The notes beneath the pieces were generated by a model. The model worked only from the letters and a program-made list of their open reading frames with translations. It was not told the origin of the DNA and ran no database searches. Shown here in pieces: positions 48,712 through 60,527 of a stretch of DNA of 64,000 nucleotides. The stretch lies in NCBI GenBank assembly GCA_022497145.1, contig MU385859.1, positions 1 through 64,000 on the forward strand, read 5' to 3'. The position numbers were made by a program, and so were the translations under genes. Numbering within the stretch: position 1 is the first letter of the stretch; every line of letters starts with the position of its first letter. This DNA comes from Rostrohypoxylon terebratum (Eukaryota; Ascomycota; Sordariomycetes; Xylariales; Hypoxylaceae).

Positions 48712-49545
48712 TGTCTAGGTTGGAGCCGTCGGGCGGGGGACGGCGTGGTTTTTGGGTCTTGGTTGCACTTGGAGACTGAGGACTGGTGGTTGTTCGTGAT
48801 GCGATGCGATGCGAAGGAAGTTTTTGGTGGGGCCTACGGTTCGTGGCTGATGCTGTCCATCTCGGGTTGTGCCGGGAACTAAAGTTTGACTTAGTCAGCT
48901 ATCTTGTGGCTTTACTTAGTGGGGTCTTTGTGGAGTCTTTGAATTAGATAAGCGGGACAGAGCTGATCCGGAGATGCAGCTACGGGGTGGAACGTGCGCT
49001 TCCTTTCTTCACCATCTTCAACATCCATCGAGATTTGTCGATAAGTCATCCCCGCCATCGGTCTAGAAGAATTGGTCAGATGCATACATGATATCGATGC
49101 TAGCTTCTTGATATACAAGATACATCGCGTGGACTTTCTCAGAATGGATAGAGCCAGTGCTCTTCTCCAGGTTGTACCCACCGATCTAGCAGCCATCGAC
49201 CTGTGAAACTGACCAATCATCCGCTTTCCATTTGTCTTCACCTTCGTTGCTCTATATCAGTATCCTACGTGATCTTGTATCCGTTTGACTTTCGAAGGGC
49301 GTGGTGTAAATCCATAAAGTGGGTTTCGATGTAAATTACAGATCCCAAGAGTGACTCAAGCTCCGAGGAGAACCACTACGAGAAGGGGCTTGTGTTCAAA
49401 GGAAGCGTTTTCGTTATTATATACCAGGGTCACCCACATGCATATAAGGTAGTCGTCGTTGAAAAGCACTGATCTCATCTCATATTCTAAAAACCAGACA
49501 TTCAAAAAAGAAGCCCACAAGTTGAAAGTTTTCCGTTAATTCAAG
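48712..49545. other. intergenic
   Basis: About 830 nt between divergent genes (bL33m and the flavin-binding protein). A 109-codon minus-strand frame at 48912-49241 has biased, non-domain composition and I do not call it. The promoters of both neighbours lie here. Confidence 0.4.
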
Positions 49546-50401
49546 ATGCCGTCAGTCGACCTAGAATACCCCACGCAGCCTTATAGCAAGGTCAACCGAT
49601 ATGACTCAAGAGGTAGATGATTCGCAGCTATCTTCAATAGCAACTAACTGATAATCCCCCTCAGCTTCCTACTCTCTGGAAACCATCCACCAAATCGTCA
49701 ACACATCACCTATCGTCCATGTCTCCTTCACAGTCCCCAACTCCCCCTTTCCCATGATCCTGCCCATGATAGGGCAAATGGGCTCATTCGCTCGCCCCAG
49801 CGCCGATACGGGAGACGTCTTGGAACTGTACCTGCATGGCTATGTGTCTTCACGCATTATGAACCTCTCCCGAAAGGCCGACAGCGAAGATAAGAAAGAA
49901 GGGGAGGAAGGGCTGCCGATCTGCGTATCGGCTAGCCACGTAGACGGCTTCGTCCTCTCACTCACGCCCAACTCTCACAGCTACAACTACCGCTCAGCGA
50001 CGCTATTCGGCTACGCAACACTCGTCACAGACGTCGAAGAAAAGCAGTACGCCATGCAGCTGGTGACGGACTCCGTCGTGCGCGACCGGTACAGGCACAC
50101 GCGCGTGCCGCCCAACGCCGCGGAGATGCAGAGCACGAGCGTGCTGCGCGTGAAGATCGCGGCGGGCAGCGCCAAGGTCAGGGCCGGGCTGCCAAAGGAC
50201 GACAGGGCCGACATGGCCAACGAGCAGCTGCTGGATACCGTGTGGACGGGCGTCCTGCCCATCCACTACATCATCGGCGAGCCCGTCCCCGGCGCGTATA
50301 ATAGGGTGCAGAAGCTGCCTGCGTATTTGGAGGAGTTCAGGGAGGACTTCAATCGTGACGCGAGGGAGGCTGCGGTAAGGGCTGCGACGACGGTCGAGTA
50401 G
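49546..50401 (+). CDS. PNPOx-like flavin-nucleotide-binding protein
   Basis: Member of the pyridoxamine 5'-phosphate oxidase-like split-barrel family (FMN-binding, Pyridox_ox_2 type). Two exons (49546-49612, 49665-50401) give 267 aa. Family marks are the N-terminal YSLETIHQIVNTSPIVHVSF, SRIMNLSRKA, VDGFVLSLTP with NYRSATLFGYA, and the C-terminal WTGVLPIHYIIGEPVP. The usual annotation is flavin-nucleotide-binding protein; the reaction is not known for the fungal members. Codons are strongly G+C-ending in the second half compared with the flanks. MPSVDLEYP is the only reasonable start; the splice joins DSR to ASYSLET, which is the expected family order. Confidence 0.88.
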
Positions 50402-51200
50402 GGGGCTAAAGCGAGGTTTGAGGGTTAGGTTTTTTTCAGGCGATAGGGGTTATTTATGGAAGTCAGCTCGTACCGTTGGGATAGGAACTTTTGTCTAGGC
50501 GATCGTTGGTTTTTTCTTTCCGTAGGTGCTCCATGGGTACCTAAGGTAACTATTTTGAGCTCTAACGCAGGAGCTGTAAACCGCGCGGACTAGTATAGCA
50601 ATGGGTTGGGTTGTCGCGGGGATTCCGATAGGTTGGAAATTTATCTGTCTAATAATACCTAAGATTATTATGAGGCGATGACGACTATGTTGAAGGTTAC
50701 GCGGCTTCGGTATATGTAGGTAACATGATCTTCCATTACTAGTATATATATCAATCCTACCTACATTCTACAATCCAGTTCAAATTTCATAATGAAATCC
50801 ATCTGTAAGGAAATGGCACAACTTGTTCTGTTTATATGCGAAACACGGAAAGTTCCGCGGTTGAAACCCTACGCTGCAACATCCATTCTATAAAAGACCA
50901 TTCGGATTCGTCATTGGCTTCATAAGGTAACAGCGAGGATGCCGAAAACCGATAAATGGGATAGTTTCAAGTTGTCAGCCCGGAATCATTACCAAAGACG
51001 TCTATGATTTGGCGTAAAGAGGATCTATTTGCCATCGGTGGCTATGGACGGTGCTATACACTGAATAAGAGAATGAGAGAACGGGGGCCGGATCATCGCA
51101 TGCTACTACCTGACTACTAATAATATTGAAGCTATAATAAGGGGTGGTAGTATAAAACACCGAATGATATCGAGAGACTTCAGAGAGAAGATGATTCTCC
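50402..51200. other. intergenic
   Basis: About 800 nt of AT-rich DNA with isolated TAGGTA motifs. No gene, RNA or repeat that I can support. Confidence 0.45.
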
Positions 51201-52588
51201 GTGAACCCGGTCGCTATGAACGATACAGACAACCTGCTCCTAGACGAACTCATCGACGCGCAGCGGTTCGTAGGTTGGGTTAACAGCCCAAATGGAAGGG
51301 GGACGATTAGTATCATCTGGAGCTGTGTTTTGGTGCTCGTCACCTCCATCTGGACTGCCATTCATCTTAATCTACCGGCAAGAGACGACAAATGGGTTCA
51401 TGTGATAGCAAGGAGGGTTCGTTGGGGATTCATGGCTATCTTAGCCCCTGACTTACTGACACTCATCGCGGCTAACCAGTGGGAGAGTGCAAGGAGATCG
51501 GTAGCCAAGATCAAGGAAATCGCAGGATCAAAGCAATGGACTCTCGAGCACGCGTTTTATGCCGACAGCGGAGGTTCGTCAATGATCCAGCAAAGAAGTA
51601 GGCGTTTTATTCGAGGTAGTTGACATGAGCCCTAGGATTCCACCTCCAACCCGCAGATGGCCCTTCGTTCCCGATCAACGCGAACACTATCCACTTCCTC
51701 GTTTCTCGGCGATACATCAGGCTTCCCGAGGTCAGCGAAGAAGAGATACTGGACAAGAGCAAAACGGACGCCTTTGCGAAATCGTTCACCTTGTTGCAAA
51801 CAAGTTGGATTGCCGTCCAATCCATCGCACGCGCAATCCAGGGACTTTCAATCTCGCCAATGGAACTCTTCACGTTAGCCTTCCTAGTCTCGACAGCGTC
51901 GTCCTATTTCTTCTGGTGGCACAAACCAAAAGATGTCGGGGTACCCATATTCGTCGAGTGCCAGTACTCCATCGCCACTATCCTAGCCGAAAACGGGAGG
52001 TCCGATAAAGAGTACGTCAACACTCCTCTCGATTTCGCCGCGAACTCGACACGCTTCTACGAACGTAGACGGACGTTGCGGAATTACGACCTGGAGAAAC
52101 GAGGCCGAGGCACGGGTACGGAAAGGATACCGCTTCAGCGGATCCCGGACGATGATTTTACGCTCTCGCTTCCTTGCTTGTTGATCTATCTCCTTGCGAT
52201 CCCGGCTATGATACACTCGTGCATTCATCTCGCCGGATGGAACTTCGCATACCCGACCCAGACGGAGAAGCTTCTATGGCGGATCTCCTCTATCGTGCTT
52301 GCGGCCGGGTCTAGCGTCTGCGTGGGAGTCATCCGTGTCCTGACGACGCTTGGCTACGAGGGCGAGTACAACTTGGCATGGGCGTGGGTTAACGCAGATC
52401 GCAGGCGGTTGGACGAGTCAAGCCATAAGATATTCTCGGCCTTCGGGGACTCGTTCTTGACGTTGTGTACACTGGTCCTTGTTGTTGTACGGTGCTTTAT
52501 CATAACTGAGGCGATCATCAGTTTGAGGAAGTTGCCGGCCGACGTGTTTGAGACGCCCGACTGGACGAATTTCATTCCGCATGTATGA
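51201..52588 (+). CDS. fungal multi-pass membrane protein, function unknown
   Basis: Two exons (51201-51573, 51636-52588) give 441 aa. Hydrophobic helices can be seen at about residues 34-52 (TISIIWSCVLVLVTSIWTA), 75-90, around FTLAFLVSTASSYFFWW, around LPCLLIYLLAIPAM, at WRISSIVLAAGSSVCVGVI and near the C-terminus (TLCTLVLVVVRCFIITEA). The segment WIAVQSIARAIQGL followed by ELFTLAF and WWHKPKDV is shared by a large family of ascomycete proteins often found in many copies; none has a known function that I can cite. The splice joins YADSGG to FHLQPADG in frame. Confidence 0.85.
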
Positions 52589-53338
52589 AATTTGTCAACG
52601 ATAAAGCTTCGGGGATGATACCCAAACCGCGACATCTCTGAGGCCTAATTTGATGCCGGATATTCATGTGCCAGCTAGAGCCTATGGAGGTTTAGTTTTC
52701 GTTAAAACTGGAGTGATTTGCCGGCCGGTTCACTTCCACTTTACTCTTACAATATTTAATCATGTCACATGTTATTTACCTATTTGTCAAGATTTTAACT
52801 GTAGTCGCCTCGACCTTTCTGCTTCATGAACTTTCGAAATTCTCTGAATGAGTCGAGCTGGGTTAGACTAGACTAGACTTGTTAGAGCGGCTTATTCCAC
52901 AAATTGATAGCTTTGAAGTTGTTTGAAGAACTCATTGGAATTGGAGACTCGTATGGTAATATTGTGCCGACTTAGAGCTTACTATGTGCTTATCAACAAA
53001 CGTATCTAACCTAGACTACCTACTTGACTGGGTGGACGATAAGACTTACTGAACTTAGATGTCGCGATCTTCGATGCAACCTTGTTTAGCCAATAGCAAG
53101 TGAGTAGTCGTGCAGGCATGGCTGCGAGATTCTCGACATTACCTTTTCTCGATGGGGAGGAAGTGCGGTCGAGTTGAGCTATTACTCCGATTGTGAATAG
53201 TGGCGGCAAGGGACGCATCGAGGAAATATTTGATAAAGGTTGATCGAGTTTGGTTATATTCGCTAGCACTGGGGGCCGCATATCTTCGAGTCCTGCTCTA
53301 TGTACAAGTGGGATCTCAGCATCACGTAAATCGCAAGT
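52589..53338. other. intergenic
   Basis: About 750 nt of non-coding DNA including short tandem GACTA units (GACTAGACTAGACT near 52866). It should contain the permease promoter. No gene seen. Confidence 0.45.
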
Positions 53339-55023
53339 ATGGGTACACCTCCAACATCGGGAATCGTCGATGAAAAGACACAAAGCGCAACCGATGATGT
53401 CTCACCTGTCACACCGGAGACGACAGATGGTGCTCTTGCCAGTAATGGGAATGTCATTGACGATGGCCTGCAGCGCGGCCTCAAGAACCGTCACCTAGTG
53501 AGTGCTTCTTGTTTTCGAGAGCTCCTAGTATCTAACACTTTACCAAGCAAATGATAGCTTTCGGTGGTGTTGTAGGAGCCAGCATCTGGTACGGAACTGG
53601 CTCTGCAATCGCTTACAGCGGGCCGGTCGGTGCTCTAATCTGCTTCCTGATCATCGGGTTAGATGTCTTCTTCGTGATGCAGAGCCTAGGTGAAATGACC
53701 ACTTTATTTCCCGTGCAAGGCGCTTTCATCGAGCTGGCGGGGCGCTTCGTCGACCCGGCGCTGGCCTTCAGTCTTGGTGTCAATTATTGGTATGCGTGGG
53801 TAACTAACATTGCCAATGATTATAACAATATCTCACTGATCATGGGATTGTGGACCGACGCCGTGCCCTCTTATGTCTGGATCATAATCTTCTGGGTGGG
53901 GTTCCAATGCACCTCGTTACTCGGTGTCGTGGTATATGGCGAGATGGAGTTTTGGCTCGCATGCTGGAAGTTACTGTGTGTCGTCGGTGGATTCCTCGTC
54001 GCCATCCTGATCAACACCGGTGCTATCGGCGGATCGTACATCGGCTTCCGGTACTGGCGCGACCCCGGGGCAATTGCGAATGGCATTTCGGGATTCGGCC
54101 GCACCTTCGTGCTCGCGGCCGTGTACTACAGCGGTACGGAGATGCTCGCCTTGACAGCGGCCGAAAGCCGGAATCCGGCCCGCGATCTGCCACGCGCCAT
54201 TCGACAGACTTTCTTTCGCATCCTGGTTATCTTTATTGGCCTTGTCTTCTTCGCGGGCATCATCGTATCCTCCGATGAACCGGGCCTACTGACGGCATTC
54301 AGCAAGTCAGCGCAGTCACCCTGGAGCATCGCGTTCGCGAATGCGGGGTGGAGTGCGGGGTACAATTTGGTGAATGTGGTTATGATCACGGCGCAATTAT
54401 CCAGCGTCAACAGCGCGATCTACGTCGCTTCGCGAGCTCTCGCAGCACTAGCCGCTCGGGGCCGTGCTCCGGCGATTTTCGCGAAGACGACGAAGAACGG
54501 GGTCCCTGCTTATGGGATTGTGTTTTCTAACCTATTGGGCCTTTTGGCGCTGTTGAACATTGCGGCGACGCCCGGGAAGGTGTTCTCATATCTCATTACG
54601 ATCTCCGGCGACGCGACGTTCATCGCTTGGGCGATGATCGGAGTGACGCATATACGACTCCGCCGGGCGTGGGTGGAACAGGGACACGGGATCGATGAGC
54701 TGCCGTATAAAGCATTCTTATACCCGTATGGTGCGTGGTTTGTCGTGGCGCTAAATGTTTTCCTGGTTTTCATCTCCGGGTATGAGGTCTTCGTGGGCGG
54801 CTTTCACGCGGTGGATTTCGTCTTCTCATACGTTGTGATCGCGATTTTTGTGGTCTTGTATGTCGGTTGGAAGGTGGTGAAAGGGACGAAGATCATAAAG
54901 GCTGCTGAGGCCGACCTTATGACCGGTAGACGAGAATACGTCGTGGGGGAAGCGCAAGATGCGAATTTTAAAAAGGCTAGTGTTCCATGGTATATTGTGG
55001 TCAAGAGGTTCGTTTTTAGCTGA
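53339..55023 (+). CDS. amino-acid permease (YAT family)
   Basis: Plasma-membrane proton/amino-acid symporter of the APC superfamily, yeast amino-acid transporter branch. Two exons (53339-53497, 53548-55023) give 544 aa. A Ser/Thr-rich cytoplasmic N-terminus leads to GLKNRHLQMIAFGGVVGAS, the conserved helix-1 entry, restored across the splice. Then come SLGEMTTLFPVQGAF, VNYWYAWVTN, GTEMLALTAAESRNPARDLP (the diagnostic E-S-x-N-P segment) and SSVNSAIYVASRALAALA. About twelve membrane helices can be drawn. The tail ends VPWYIVVKRFVFS. The substrate amino acid cannot be read from the sequence. It is not near the biosynthetic genes and looks like ordinary uptake. Confidence 0.93.
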
Positions 55024-55173
55024 ATCAAGATAGAGCAACGCTCGTATGCCATAGGGAAAGAGGAAGCAATGAAGAGATTTTCAACATAAAATCAACGAAT
55101 AAATATACTCTATATTGAATTGGGTATCACGACACAAACTGAGCCAACGCCAAAATACGGGTATCTAGAACGC

Positions 55174-55829
55174 TTATTGAGACAAAAACTTATTTGGGTT
55201 GCTGGGTATGAGTCTCCTCAATACCTCGATCTGACGAGCCTGGGCTTTATTTTTCAATTCAGATACGCCACGCTTGTCGATTCTTCTGGTTCCGTTAGAA
55301 TAAATGACCGTGAAATCAGGGATGACTTCGAAGGGTTGAACCACGCTTTGTGGTGTCAAGGTGCAATGCTGTTGCAGTTCATATCAGTATTCGTATTAGA
55401 ATTTCAATGGCAAATTGCATGGTAACATACCTTTCCAAGTTTTGCCCCTTTCCCGACTTTGGATCCTACACCAATTAGACATCCGTCGCCAATCTGTGTG
55501 CCCCCAGACTCGAGCACAGAGCCAACTTCGATTGTAGCATAGTCACCGATGAATACGCCGTCGCGAGATTCACTAGGCCTTGGATCTGCAGACAACTGTC
55601 CGATACTTGTTCGTTCATGCACGATGCATCGCCGACCAATGGTTATTCGTCCGTTGGAAGAATCTAGTTTTGCTCGAGGGTGGACGACGGACTCGGAACT
55701 AATGTTGATCGTGTGGTTTCCGGTCAGGAGTGCAGAGTCGGCTATGATTATGGATTGGGAAAAGTTGACTGGTGCTTTAGGACCGGAATGAACACGCGGG
55801 ACGATGGATTGACGCTTAGATGATGACAT
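55174..55829 (-). CDS. DCTN6: dynactin subunit 6 (p27)
   Basis: Subunit of the pointed-end complex of dynactin, the cofactor of cytoplasmic dynein. Two exons (55829-55431, 55368-55174) give 197 aa. The repeated hexapeptide pattern of a left-handed beta-helix is clear: ITIGRRCIVHERTSIG, GVFIGDYATIEVGSVLES, and QIGDGCLIGVGSKVGKGAKLG. The second exon adds IPDFTVIYSNGTRRIDKRG and a C-terminal helix (ARQIEVLRRLIPSNPNKF), as expected for DCTN6. Start chosen at MSSSKRQSIVPRV; an in-frame ATG at 55883 would add 18 residues with no family support. Divergent from the complex I gene. Confidence 0.9.
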
Positions 55830-56375
55830 CTTCAACGCTGTTCCTAAAAATCCGAAGCGGGGTACTATGAATTCCAATGACAAAGGTGTCGAACTTCGAA
55901 GGACTCGAATTTATAATAGTAGTAGCTATTGTTTGCTGGTTTGTTCATGAACAAGTCGGTGACCTTGACATCGGAGATGATCCAGTTCTTTATTGTTCTT
56001 ATCGGCCTTATCAATGATAACCCCCGGTCCGATCTGGACCTAGGCACGGTATGGAAGTTTTGATTGGCTCTAAGGCATAGAAGTTAAAGTGGATACCTCA
56101 GTTGGGACCTCTACCTACTCGGATGACCTCATTATTCAGCTAGTAGTACTAGCCACAGTTTGGATGGTGGTTCAGTGGTTCAAGCTTCCGATCGCCACAG
56201 ATGTTGACCCACTGACTGACCCACCATCTAGATTGAACCAATCATGACGCCTTCATTTCTATTCAAAGGCCTCACCTTTTCACCTTTTCAACGACAAAAC
56301 CTACCAGATAATTCCCGTCGCCATCCGGACTCTCCACTCCCTATGCTCAATTGAGCGCCCACATACACCTTCAAC
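55830..56375. promoter_or_regulatory. divergent promoter region DCTN6 / complex I 51-kDa gene
   Basis: About 550 nt between divergent starts. A CCAAT box lies at 56238-56242 and an inverted one (ATTGG) at 56063-56067. CCAAT boxes bind the HAP/AnCF complex, which is known to act on respiratory genes, so a role for the plus-strand gene is plausible. A CT-rich stretch precedes the complex I start. Confidence 0.45.
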
Positions 56376-58020
56376 ATGCTGTCAAGGACCACCGCGCCGT
56401 CGGCAGCCTCTGCGAAGGCACTGTCGCGAGTCGCACTGCCGTCCTGTTCCAGAATACCACAGACCTCCGCATCTCAACAGAGCCGAAGTTTCGCGACCGT
56501 CCAAGATGGCACACCCAAGCGCACATATGGCGGCCTAAAAGACCAAGATCGAATATTTCAAAACCTATACGGCCGATTCCCCCCCGATTTAAAGTCTGCT
56601 AAGAAGATGGGAGATTGGCACAAGACGAAGGAAATCATTCTGAAGGGCCACGATTGGATTATCAGCGAGATCAAAGCTTCCGGTTTACGAGGCAGAGGAG
56701 GAGCCGGTTTCCCTTCTGGCCTGAAATGGGTGTGTCCAATTCTGACAGGCTTGACTTGTCTAATCGTTTAATTGCGAATTTGCCACTAATCAGTAAACCA
56801 TACAATAGTCGTTCATGAACTTCAAGGACTGGGATAAGGACACGAAACCCCGATATCTAGTCGTCAACGCCGACGAAGGCGAGCCCGGCACATGCAAGGA
56901 TCGAGAAATCATGCGAAAAGACCCCCACAAACTTATCGAAGGATGTTTGGTCGCTGGTCGAGCCATGAACGCTACAGCCGCTTACATCTATATCCGTGGA
57001 GAATTCATTTACGAAGCTGCCGTTTTACAGAGGGCTATCAACGAAGCCTACGCTGATGGTTTAATCGGCAAGAATGCCTGCGGTTCCGGCTACGACTTCG
57101 ACGTATATGTTCACCGAGGCGCTGGTGCATACGTCTGCGGTGAGGAGACTTCGCTTATCGAGTCGCTAGAAGGCAAGCCCGGAAAGCCCCGTCTAAAGCC
57201 TCCGTTCCCGGCCGCTGTCGGTGTGTTCGGATGCCCGTCTACGGTTGCCAATGTGGAGACCGTCGCCGTTGCCCCTACGATCTGCAGAAGAGGTGGAAGT
57301 TGGTTCGCTAGCTTCGGCCGAGAGCGAAATCAAGGAACTAAACTGTTCTGTATTTCCGGCCATGTCAACAACCCCGCCACCGTCGAAGAGGAGATGAGCA
57401 TTCCCCTACGTGAACTCATCGAGAAGCACTGCGGCGGTGTCAGAGGCGGTTGGGACAACCTGCTTGCTATTATCCCGGGAGGTTCATCGACTCCTATCCT
57501 CCCCAAGCGCGTCTGCGATGACCAATTGATGGACTTCGATGCGCTCAAGGACAGCCAATCCGGTCTTGGTACCGCTGCGGTCATCGTCATGGACAAGAGT
57601 GCCGATGTCGTCCGAGCTATCGCCCGGTTAAGTCACTTCTACCGACACGAGTCTTGCGGACAATGCACGCCGTGCCGAGAGGGTAGCAAGTGGACAGAGC
57701 AGATCATGAGCCGATTCGAGAAGGGAATGGGCCGTGAACGAGAGATCGATATGTTGCAGGAGTTAACAAAACAGGTTGAAGGACACACAATTTGCGGTAA
57801 GCTGCCTTTTTTGCTGTCACCACATGTAACACATTGCTAATTCTTCACAGCTCTTGGTGAGGCTTTTGCTTGGCCTATCCAAGGTCTTATCCGCCACTTC
57901 AGACCCGAATTAGAGGCGAGGATGGCGAAATACAGGGCCGAGAACGGCGGCGCGGCTCTAGCAGGCGGGTGGCATCCCAACACCCGGGCCGAAGGTAAAC
58001 TGGTGGCCCCTGGTCAATAA
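56376..58020 (+). CDS. nuo51: NADH:ubiquinone oxidoreductase 51-kDa subunit (NDUFV1/NUO51)
   Basis: Entry point of electrons in mitochondrial complex I: binds NADH, FMN and one 4Fe-4S cluster. Three exons (56376-56729, 56809-57796, 57851-58020) give 503 aa. An Arg/Ser/Ala-rich presequence ends near RSFATVQDG, a typical mitochondrial import signal. GLRGRGGAGFPSGLKW is the NADH/FMN site, NADEGEPGTCKDRE and GAYVCGEETSLIESLEG follow, and ESCGQCTPCREGSKW plus the later Cys in GHTICALGEAFAWP supply the four cluster ligands. Both splices fall in highly conserved sequence and restore it exactly. Length matches the family. Housekeeping gene. Confidence 0.97.
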
Positions 58021-58408
58021 ATTTAAGTACATTACCTATCATATTACACGGGTAGATGGCATAATTCGAAGGGTCAAAAGAATTGCTCTGTACACCACTG
58101 CATCTGTTACTTTGTACATAATCACGCGAAGATGTCCCTTGATTCCAGCAATAGGTATTCTTGATAACAAAGCATTACGTGATTCGCGATTCGAATGGTG
58201 AGGTCGTTTTATGAGTAGTTTTTTTTATGAGAACCGTATGGTCTATATGTCTCTATTCTATACCTATCCAACCCCTCGTACTCTCGCTCCCAGACGTTAT
58301 TCCCAGCGTCGCATCATGCGGCTATCCAATAACCTTGAGCGGGGTGGCCAAACCTGGCATTTGGTTCCGTCATAAACGAGCAGACACCCAATTATACTTT
58401 CTTCCTAC
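58021..58408. other. intergenic between convergent genes
   Basis: Just under 400 nt between the stops of the complex I gene and the Pex11-like gene. Contains 3' flanks only; nothing else seen. Confidence 0.5.
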
Positions 58409-59304
58409 TTAAGCTCGCCTCGGGATCGCCCACGACCCGCCATCCGCGGCCTTGACGCCGCGGACCTCGCGCCCGCACCGCTCCCACACATCCATGCTGG
58501 TCAACACCGTCGTCACGAACATCGCCACGCCGACCGTCCCGGGGGAGACATGTATCCAGCCGACGACGACCCCGGGCAACACGATATCGAGGGCATTCGC
58601 CGTCGCCGCGCGTCCGAGCTTCCACACCAGCGCCGAAACCTGCCTCGCCCAATCCCTCGCCACCAGGTCCCTCTTCGCCGCCGCGCGCTTCAGATACTCC
58701 CCATGCTCCTCCTCGCTCATCTTCTCCGCGCCTAGCCTCTCGTCGATATCCTCGCGCGCGCCGGCCGTCTCGGGCTTCGGGGGCGGCGGGGGGAAGTACG
58801 CGATCAGCAGCGGGATCTCGCACGCATGGTACAGGGCGCCGCAGACGAGGGAGAAGAGCCAGAAGCGCTGGGCTTCGGCGGTGAGGAGGCGGTCCTGCGC
58901 GGGCGTGAGGGGCGCCAGGTGCGGGATCTGCAGCGCGTTGGGCAGCGTGCTGGCTTCGAGGAGCAGGTACAGCCCGTTGAAGGTCTTGCTGAAGACGTCG
59001 AGCCACGGCACGCTTTTGGCGAGCAGCCCGCGCGTATGCCCCGCCCACGTCTGCGGGGAGGCTAGCCGCGTGGAGAGCTTCTGTGCGGCGTGGAGCGACT
59101 CGAGGGACCGGAAGAGCCGGAAGAAACGCCGCGCGAGGGCTAGCCGTTGGTTTAGGGCTAAGAGGACGGTGCGGGTTACGGAGGAGGAGGGCGTTTGGCC
59201 GGTGCTGGTGCTAAGGACGTAGAGGAGGAGGTCGAATGGGATGGGGAAAAAGGAGAGGATTTGTACGATTGATTGGAAGAGTCGGAGTGTACGCTCTAGA
59301 CCGA
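58409..59304 (-). CDS. peroxisomal biogenesis factor 11-like protein (5' exon unresolved)
   Basis: Pex11 proteins elongate and divide the peroxisome membrane. The main exon runs from an acceptor at 59304 (CACCCTCACAG) to the stop at 58409 and codes for about 298 aa. Matching pieces are GLERTLRLFQSIVQIL at its start, LALARRFFRLFRSLESLHAAQ, and a C-terminal half with hydrophobic helices (DIVLPGVVVGWIHVS, VGVAMFVTTVLTSMDVW). A Pro-rich and charged insert lies in between (FPPPPPKPE). The exon starts with two bases of a split codon, so at least one 5' exon lies further upstream. I could not place it: MPSGS near 59495 is the nearest candidate but its phase does not fit. Very G+C-rich, unlike its flanks. 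Confidence 0.75.
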
Positions 59305-60527
59305 CTGTGAGGGTGGTTAGCTAGTATATCGAGAGTAGGTACCTATGAACGGAGATTTGTATATTGGTCTTGGGTAGGTAAGTATTATTGTGAAATATGA
59401 TATCTATAGCGCCTGTCTAAGATGAAATTCATGCATAGGTAGGTAGCTATAAGCTATCTCGAAAGCTCTCATTTTCTACCAAGAGCCGGAGGGCATTGGT
59501 CCAGAGCCGAACTCCGGAGCCGGAGCCGGTGTGCTCGCTTCAGCTTCGCCTCACGATTAACAGCCGCGGCAACAGCGTGGCGCACCAGGAATGAAAGAAA
59601 CTTTTTAGATTAATGAAATTATATATAATAGAGTAGGGATTTTGCTGATTTTATATCATGAGTGTTTGGTCGGGGATTTATGATCATATAATCATGAGAA
59701 GCAATACGTCGGAGCAGAACACTGAGAATTTAAAGCTACCAGCGTCGAAATTCGTCTCATTCTTATAGAAGACATGTAGTTCTACTGTTTTTCGTGCCAA
59801 TTGACATAGGAAAACAGCAGTTAGGGCAGGCGTATGAGGTATGAGATAGGTAGAGTATCTCCGGCGGAACCGCTTGACCCGCCAGTTACGACGGAGCTCG
59901 GATATCCCACGATGTCTCCGAAAGCGCAGATAGAAGAAAGAATTGGCCCGTACCTGAGTCGGTTGTGAATTTGATAAACGTCTCAAATGTTTGAGACATC
60001 TTGACAGTATGATTTTACCACAAGATAAGCAGTAAGTGATTGTAAAGGAAGAATAAAATAGGATGAAATTTCTAAACAACTGTTTGAAATGACGGAGGGG
60101 TTAATATTAGATCGGTCAGATCGCGTTATGCGGTATCAGCCGAAGGATTTGCGGGTCCAACGTATTCCCCTTGTTCTATGATTCCTTGCTACCATGGAAT
60201 ATAGAGTAAGGTTTTTTATAGGTAATTTTGATCGTAAGAAAGGATGTCGGCATTTAGATTGAAGCTATATTACTCTTCGGTGCAAATCAAATGTCTTGGC
60301 TGCGATATCATCGAGTCAAGGTGCCGCTCACGGATGGAACTTCTTTCATATGAGATTGATGAGAATGTCCCTCCGGTCGTGACCAAAATTTCATCCCGCT
60401 ATAGAGATGCCGTGACCACCCTCATGTCCCGCGTTCTTCGACAATATAGCGGCCTATCGATGTAGTCTATATCGTCAGATGCGACAACAACAAATCCATT
60501 TGTAAAAGTTCCTGGCTCCTCAGGCTC
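59305..60527. other. intergenic; holds the missing 5' end of the Pex11-like gene
   Basis: About 1.2 kb. The first 300 nt should contain the 5' exon(s) and promoter of the Pex11-like gene. A 131-codon minus-strand frame (59684-60079) is rich in Arg, Phe and Leu without a domain and is not called. TAGGTAGGTA units occur near 59335, 59385 and 59440. Confidence 0.4.

Noticed and set aside
48574..48882. 102-codon plus-strand frame
   Set aside because: It overlaps exons 1 and 2 of bL33m on the other strand and is Gly/Trp/Arg-rich; it is a shadow frame.
48912..49241. 109-codon minus-strand frame upstream of bL33m
   Set aside because: Biased composition, no domain, and it lies in the promoter space of two divergent genes.
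58452..59222. 256-codon plus-strand frame over the Pex11-like gene
   Set aside because: Ser/Arg/Ala-rich shadow frame created by high G+C; the minus strand carries the recognisable Pex11 sequence.
59684..60079. 131-codon minus-strand frame
   Set aside because: Arg/Phe/Leu-rich translation with no domain, no neighbours that explain it and no homologous look; most likely chance.
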